From: Oasisia sp. SBJ-2009
Lineage: Eukaryota; Annelida; Polychaeta; Sabellida; Siboglinidae
Reading direction: 5' to 3'
Assembly (NCBI GenBank): GCA_964017155.1
Contig: OZ024862.1
Location: 36,909,675-36,973,674, forward strand
DNA length: 64,000 bases
Shown: positions 57,866 through 64,000 of the stretch, one piece after another
How the letters are laid out: the number at the start of each line of letters is the position of its first letter
Numbering within the stretch: the stretch's first letter is position 1
Translations under genes and position numbers: made by a program
Notes under the pieces: generated by a model
Seen by the model: only the letters and a program-made list of their open reading frames with translations
What the model was told of the DNA's origin: nothing
The model's database searches: none

Positions 57866-60080
57866 ACATCGATCAGTACCGCGGTTGGTGTCACGATCGG
57901 TGTCACGATCGGTGTCGCGATCGGTGCCGTGGTCGGTGTCACTATCGGTGTCACGATCGGTGTCGCGATCGGTGCCGCGGTCGGTGTCACGATCGGTACC
58001 GCGATCGGTGTCACGATCGGTGTCGCGATCGGTGTCACGATCGGTGTCGCGGTCGGTGCCACGATCGGTGTCGCGATCTATACCGCGGTCGGTGTCGCGA
58101 TCGGTGTCACGCGTGGTCAGTGTAGCGGTCGGTGTCACGGTCGGTACCGCGTTCGGTGTCACGATCGGTGTCGCGATCAGTACTGCGGTCGGTGTCGTGG
58201 TCGGTGTCGCGATCTGTACCGGGGTCGCTGTTTTGGTCGGTGTCGGGGTCGATGCCGCAATCGGTACCGCGATCCGTACTGCGGTCGGTGTCGCGGTCGG
58301 TGTCGAGATCTGTATCGCGATCGGTGTCGAGATCTGTATCGCGATCGGTGTCGAGATCTGTATCGCGATCGGTGTCGCGATCGGTACCGCGGTCGGTACC
58401 GCGATCGGAGTCGAGATCTGTACCACGGTCGGTGTCGCGATCGGTGTCGCGGTCGGTACCGCGGTCTGTGTCGCAATCGGTGTCGCGATCGGTACCGCGG
58501 TCGGTACTGCGATCGGTACCGCCGTTGGTGTCACGTTCGGTGTCACGATCTGTACTGCGGTCGGTGTCGCGGTCGGTGACGCGGTCGGTACTGCGGTCGG
58601 TACCGCGATCGGTACCGCGATCGGTACTGCGGTTGGTGTCGCGGTTGGTGTCGAGATGTGTATCGCGATCGGTGTCGAGATCTGTACCGCGGTCGGTGTC
58701 GAGATCTGTATCGCGATCGGTGTCGCGATCGGTACCGCGATCGGTACCGCGATCGGTACCGCGATCGGTACCGCGATCGGTGTCGAGATCTGTACCACGG
58801 TCGGTGTCGCGATCTGTACCGCGGTTGGTGTCGCGATCTGTACCGCGGTCGGTGTCGCGATCGGTGTCGCGATCTGTAACGCGGTCGGTGACGCGATCTG
58901 TACCGCGGTCGGTGTCGCGATCGGTGTCACGATCTGTACCGTGGTCGGTGTCGCGATCGGTATCGCGATCTGTACCGCGGTTGGTGTCGCGATCGGTGTC
59001 GCGATCTGTACCGCGGTCGGTATTGCGATCGGTGTCGCGATCTGTACCGCGGTCGGTGTCGCGATCGGTGTCGCGATCGGTGTCGCGATCTGTACCGCGG
59101 TCGGTGTTGCGATCGGTGTCGCGATCTGTACCGCGGTTGGTGTCGCGATATGTACCGCGGTCGGTGTCGCGATCGGTGTCGCGATCTGTACCGCGGTCGG
59201 TGTCGCGATCGGTACTGCGATCGGTCCTACGATCGGTGTCACGATCTGTACCGCGGTCGGTGTCGCGATCGGTGTCGCGATCTGTACCGCGGTCGGTGAC
59301 GCGATCTGTACCGCGGTCGGTGTCGCGATCGGTGTCACGATCTGTACCGTGGTCGGTGTCGCGATCGGTATCGCGATCTGTACCGCGGTTGGTGTCGCGA
59401 TCGGTGTCGCGATCTGTACCGCGGTCGGTGTTGCGATCGGTGTCGCGATCTGTACCGCGGTCGGTGTCGCGATCGGTGTTGCTATCGGTGTCGCGATCTG
59501 TACCGCGATCGGTGTCGCGATCGGTATCGCGATCTGTACCGCGGTTGGTGTCGCGATATGTACCGCGGTCGGTGTCGCGATCGGTGTCGCGATCTGTACC
59601 GCGGTCGGTGTCGCGATCGGTACTGCGATCGGTGCTACGATCGGTGTCGCAATCGGTACTGTGGTCGGTACCGCGGTCGGTACCGCGCTCGGTACCGCGA
59701 TTGGTGCCGCGAACGGTACCGCGATCATTACTGCGATCGGTGCTACGATCGGTGTCGCGATCGGTACCGCGATCATTACTGCGATCGGTGCCGCGATCGG
59801 TGTCGCGATCGGTACCGCGATCGGTATTGCAGTCGGTACCGCGATCGGTACTGCGGTCGGTACCGCGATCGGTACCGCGATCGGTACTGCGGTTGGTGTC
59901 GCGGTCGGTACCGCGATCGGAACGATATTGGTATCGCAATCGGTACCGAGATCGGTACCGCGGTCGGGCTGCGATCGGTCGGTCCTGGTCGGTGTCGCGA
60001 TCGGTGTCGTGGTCGCTGTCGCGAACCGCGGTCGGTGTCGCGGTCGGTACCGCGGTCGGTCGGTGTCGCGGTTGGTGTCG
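57866..60080. repeat. 12-bp dodecamer satellite, block 3 (2.2 kb)
   Basis: About 184 monomers alternating ggtgtcgcgatc, ggtaccgcgatc, tgtaccgcggtc and similar. It contains higher-order structure: the region 58830-59235 repeats at 59238-59643 with a constant offset of 408 bp (34 monomers). Several frames of 660-824 codons on both strands are generated by the stop-free unit and are rejected as genes. Confidence 0.97.
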
Positions 60081-60084
60081 CCGT

Positions 60085-60415
60085 CCATTCATTCACCCAC
60101 GTATCAATCCATCCGTTCAACAACGCATCAATCCATCCATTCACCCTCGCATCAATCCATCCATTCATCCTCGCATCAGTCCATCCATTCATCCTCGCAT
60201 CAATCCATCCATTCATCCTCGCATCAGTCCATCCATTCATCCTCGCATCAATCCATCCATTCACCCACGCATCAATCAATCCTTTCACTCTCGCATCAAT
60301 CCATCCGTTCACCATTGCATTAATCCATCCATCCATCCTCGCATCAATCCATCCATTCACTCTCGCATCAATCCATCCATTCACCCTCGCATTAATCCAT
60401 CCATTCACCCACCCA
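60085..60415. repeat. 24-bp tandem repeat (catcaatccatccattcatcctcg)-type
   Basis: About 14 copies built from atcaatccatccattca plus tcctcgc or ccctcgc. It follows directly on the dodecamer satellite. The sequence after it (60440-60530, with gacaatcc, gggaatagtttagcctctat, ttgtgaaagtgca) resembles the part of unit A that precedes dodecamer blocks 1 and 2. Confidence 0.93.
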
Positions 60416-60539
60416 ACCATCCATCCCCCGCTCAACCGCTTGTCCACCCATCCGCCCATTCATTCAATCGACAATCCAGGGAATAGTTTAGCCTCTATTT
60501 GTGAAAGTGCACTGGTTGAATGTAACGCGAAACTAGTTT

Positions 60540-62655
60540 GGTAATAGTGGAGAGTGCTTCTTCTTCTTCCAAATGCCGCGCGTGGCGGTCTCTTCAAGTA
60601 GAGGTCTTACATAGGCGTACAATGTAAAAATAAATAACGGAAAATGTTAGATTGTAATGCTAAGTAAAATATATTAAAATATGCGATTAGTCATTCACTC
60701 TGGGATTTCGGGTAGTTATAATCTAAATTTCTTGATGAGTGGGTTAACTGGGGTTCAACTGGGGTCACTTCAGAAGTGGCCACAGAGACTCTGGTGGTGC
60801 AGGAGAAACCCCTGCCGTAACTACCACGCATAGACTCGCTCACGGGCTCTTAGCTTAGAATCTCTTTAACTTCGTATGTGAAGCTAACGGTAGTGTCAGC
60901 TTAAAGATAAATCGGAGGCGAGTCTATGTTTGGCAAGTGCCCAGTCTGAGCAGATAATACGGTTTCACGCCATTGCACACGAGCTTCTATCTCAACATTA
61001 GCTAGGTTATTTTTAAATAACTAGATATATAATAAATAATAGTTAATAATTTAATTTTATGTAGTGTGCAACTATTTAGGTTTATGATAGTTGTTATATG
61101 TTTACATCCCATTTTTATATGTACGAGAGAAGCTACGGTGTGTGGTAACTGGAATCAAGGCAACAGCGAAGATTAGGAAGATGATTTAAATGAAGAACGT
61201 CAAAGTGTTACATGAAATAGATTGGCCAGTCCGAGATGTGCTCTTGTGGAAACGGCCTGATGACAAGTGGACATCTACTGAAGCAGTGTCCAGAATGACC
61301 ATAAGCGACACATGTGGCCAGGCGGATCCCCTGAACGATAAAACATACGATGTTCTCCAGGCACAGAGGAAGACAACACTATTCGCGAGGGCGACAGACG
61401 TTCCTGTCTATAGTGATTGACAATAAGGAAATTATATATAGGCCAAGAGTAGCAGTTGCCAACAAACTGAGAAATAGATGCTTAGTGACAGGGTTAATAC
61501 GTTTATAAACTAATACAATCCTCGTGTGCATTGGCGTGAGGCCGGGGGACCACGTACCATGGAGTGACCTCTCGGTTTTTCTTTTCCTTATTCACTCGGT
61601 AGCATCATTCCTTGTCTTACTTAAAACGTCATCTTAGCTGGTTCCAAAAACTCAAGCACTGTCGTGTTTCAGGAGAACAACCTATGACGCGTCACCAGGA
61701 TGGAGAGAAGCTCGTCACACCCGCTGGAAGACAGACCCCGTCGTATAGAGGTGGTGGGTGTGACAGCCCGCCTAAGTGCAGTCGAATTGCTGCGATAACG
61801 ACGCCTTCGGTGGTGTACGGGACACTGCCTGCGACCGAGGAAGGACGATCTCTAATGATGACGCTTTCTCGGTGAACTAATAAAACAGACTCTTTGGAAG
61901 TGTGCTACTACTAAAGGAATTTCAGTTCATGGACTAGTCAACATAACGACTAGGAACTGTGTTTTACGTCATCGACATTTGCGAAGTCATACTGGGATAC
62001 GTGTTTTACATTAATTCTCGCGTTGGAAACCCCGGTGTACACTTCCGGTACAACATGCAAGATCATTGTCATGTCACGGGTAACTTGCATGAATAAAACA
62101 TTGTGAAACTCATGGCAATTGTCATTATGTGTAAAACAACACCGTTAAAAGGTAAACGTAATTCGTATGGAAAAACATGCATTTTCACCAACATTTTCAC
62201 CAATTAACACGCACTAGTGAGCCGAGTACCTGGTATTACATTGTTGGTTTCGACTCTTAGTAATATATCCTAGTTAAGTAGGTTGTGAAAAGCTCTCACA
62301 AGCATTTATCACCGTCTAGATTTACATAGCGGCTTAATTATTAGGAAGGTATGTTTACCGTTAGCTTTATAACAGGGTTTAGTTCCTTTCGGACGTAAGG
62401 TGTATTTAAGGGCACCCGCGTGTTATGTTTGGAGTTTTACCTTATCCTTTGTAGGAGAAATGTAATTAGTTGTATTAGAAATCGCCTATATCACGTAGAG
62501 CCTTTATTATATTATAATAATGATACGTCAATGGTAGTGACAACCAATTATAGCTTCGTATATTCCTATTTTCTTTTATTAGCTGTTCCTATGAGGGTTG
62601 TTTTTAAATAATTCTTGCTGGCGTCAGCTACTATGTATGAGACAATTATTTACTT
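60540..62655. other. Mostly unique sequence, no confident gene
   Basis: Small frames at 61190-61420 (76 codons, no motif) and 61612-61875 (87 codons) lie here. The latter contains cgtgtttcag at 61661-61670, an acceptor-like word, then an open frame to TGA at 61873-61875 (EQPMTRHQDGEKLVTPAGRQ, SPPKCSRI). It could be an exon but I see no family. Otherwise nothing supported. Confidence 0.35.
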
Positions 62656-62659
62656 TAAG

Positions 62660-62756
62660 ATACACGCACGGACATACAAAAGCCCTCGCTCGCACGCACG
62701 CACAAGCACACGCACACACACGCGTGCACACGCACACACATACGCACGCACGCACG

Positions 62757-62830
<74 letters not shown>
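62660..62830. repeat. CA/CG microsatellite
   Basis: Begins as cacgcacg and cacaagcac variants and becomes pure CA from about 62760 to 62830. It is followed by ggtacacccacatgtatatg, which is unlike the post-CA segment of the half-EGF units, so this tract is unrelated to that array. Confidence 0.96.
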
Positions 62831-62833
<3 letters not shown>

Positions 62834-62992
62834 ACACCCACATGTATATGCATATATATACAATGATAAGGTCTCGCTGTTCTGTAAGTCGCATGTCGGC
62901 TGCATAATTATACCACTTGTGTATTGTGTACCGGTCAAGTTCAAACACGCGCGCATCGACTTAGCGGACTGCGTGCGCCGTGTGTTGTGTGC

Positions 62993-63000
62993 TATTTATA
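62993..63000 (+). promoter_or_regulatory. Possible TATA box (TATTTATA)
   Basis: The word tatttata lies in a locally GC-rich stretch (62940-63110), with a plausible start region 25-35 bp downstream (ctagcctcagcagcaggctt). Weak evidence alone; the donor at 63116 makes a first exon possible. Confidence 0.3.
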
Positions 63001-63024
63001 CGGCCTCGCTCTAGCCTCAGCAGC

Positions 63025-63115
63025 AGGCTTCCGTTAGCGAGTCGTACACAACATCAACATCCCGCGAAGCGGTCACATCACCGGATGACGGCGTGCTTGG
63101 CGCTAGAGCATGCAG
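63025..63115 (+). other. Possible first exon (5' UTR plus ATG CAG)
   Basis: A GC-rich, CpG-containing stretch ends in gagcATGCAG|GTAAAC, an ATG (63110-63112) followed by a consensus donor (GT 63116-63117). With the upstream TATA-like word this resembles a short first exon of a plus-strand gene running out of the window. The transcription start is guessed. Confidence 0.28.
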
Positions 63116-63862
63116 GTAAACCACCGCTCTGTTGGCATTAGTAATAGTAATAGTAATCAACAGTTTACCAGTTTGCAGCCAGTATAGCATTGCCGTAGGC
63201 AATTGTTGGGCTTTACCTATATAGTACTAATTGTAGGTGTGATACCAGTGTTTGTCAAAGCGGCCATACGGCATTCATTGCCTTGCTTAAAGACACAACA
63301 CGCGGCATTTAACGGAAGTATCTGAGGTAAGCAGTCATGGGCAGTCAACCAACAGACAAAGTAATAGTACCGTTATTGGGTGTGGAGTGCAGCGGATCTA
63401 AAATTGGAGGGGCAATTTTTATAAAAATGCAAACTTAGTCATACACCACTTTGCTATGTATGCTAAATGTATTATCGCAACACGCTCTTTAGGGACGTAT
63501 AAAGACCCTGTTGGCAACGGGGGCATGACCCAAACCCTCGGAAATAGACCCCCGGTTGTTCGCAGTGACAAGCGATAGTTGTCAACTGATGTCGGTTGTT
63601 ATGTCGTATCCTACGACAGCGCTGTCTGTAGACGCCAGCCGGTGGCTTCAGTCGCTTGTGACGGTCGCGAACTGATTAATAACTAGTCACGCGTGGCTGG
63701 CGACTGTATCATTTAGCGGCAACACTCCAGCAGGAGATCGTCAGCGTGTAGGTAGTCTACCAACAACGTTTCGTCGACGCCTTTTGTGTGGTTTTTACCC
63801 AGCGAGCCGACCTGTGCTAACTGGTGGTTCCAGCACGCATCGTTATGGTTGTTAAATTGCAG

Positions 63863-64000
63863 AAACCAATCAATCTCCTGTTGACACCGTCAGCGTTGTC
63901 GGAGACAGGTGTTTGCGTCGTGCTGTCGACAGGAGTGCCGAGCGGACAGCGCCGTGCCTCGAGAACGGAACACCGCCGATGTGCATGGATGTTTCATTGG
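63863..64000 (+). CDS. Possible coding exon, running off the window
   Basis: Acceptor-like ttgttaaattgcag (AG 63861-63862), then a frame open for 45 codons in phase 1: TNQSPVDTVSVVGDRCLRRA, then VDRSAERTAPCLENG, TPPMCMDVSL to the last base. The other two frames stop early or are shorter. The stretch is GC-rich compared with its flanks and carries three cysteines (GDRCLRR, APCLENG, PPMCMDV), reminiscent of an extracellular module, but no family can be named. It may belong with the possible first exon at 63025, with exons between them unseen. Confidence 0.35.

Noticed and set aside
57614..60486. Very long frames (660-824 codons) on both strands
   Set aside because: All six frames of the 12-bp satellite lack stop codons; the peptides are pure tetrapeptide repeats that change with the frame.
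61190..61420. 76-codon frame as a small protein gene
   Set aside because: No recognisable motif, no splice or promoter evidence, and length near chance expectation.

Overview
This window is eukaryotic and almost certainly from a metazoan, probably a marine invertebrate. A mollusc or other lophotrochozoan, or a lancelet, would fit; the sequence alone does not settle it. The evidence is short phase-1 exons with GT-AG borders, APE-type LINEs of RTE-like and CR1/L2-like kinds (one with a 2A-like peptide), tRNA-derived SINEs, a Tc1/mariner relic, MITEs and very many micro-, mini- and satellite repeats. There are no prokaryotic operons. Most long open frames are satellite artefacts or transposon relics.

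Layout. 1-8.0 kb: a 40/41-bp satellite with higher-order structure. 8.0-12.27 kb: decayed LINEs. 12.28-42.29 kb: the 3' part of one plus-strand gene. Ten small phase 1-1 exons each encode one cysteine module with invariant spacing C-x6-C-x5-C-x9-C, matching Cys1-Cys4 of an EGF domain but lacking Cys5-Cys6. An exon with a transmembrane segment (35780-36011) and a terminal exon with a Glu/Asp tail (42065-42254, polyadenylation signal at 42280) follow in compatible phase. The array grew by tandem duplication of an exon-plus-intron unit whose intron carries a CA microsatellite. LINEs, SINEs, MITEs and a mariner relic then inserted into those introns, but all ten exons stay open. 38.3-48.5 kb: two RTE-like LINEs, one nested in an antisense CR1/L2-like LINE; the terminal exon lies between the two RTE copies. 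48.5-52.5 kb: sparse intergenic DNA with a LINE relic and an AT tract. 52.5-60.5 kb: a repeat province with a 1.4-kb composite unit, 12-bp (dodecamer) satellites, three hexanucleotide blocks, a Harbinger-like MITE and a 24-bp tandem repeat. 60.5-64 kb: mostly unique sequence with a possible TATA promoter and first exon near 63.0 kb and a possible coding exon at the end.

The gene's likely product is a type I membrane protein with at least ten consecutive half-EGF modules, a single membrane pass and a short acidic cytoplasmic tail. Its 5' end (signal peptide, promoter) is not visible; it lies upstream of the window or in exons I could not recognise. The half-EGF exon array is the most unusual thing here.
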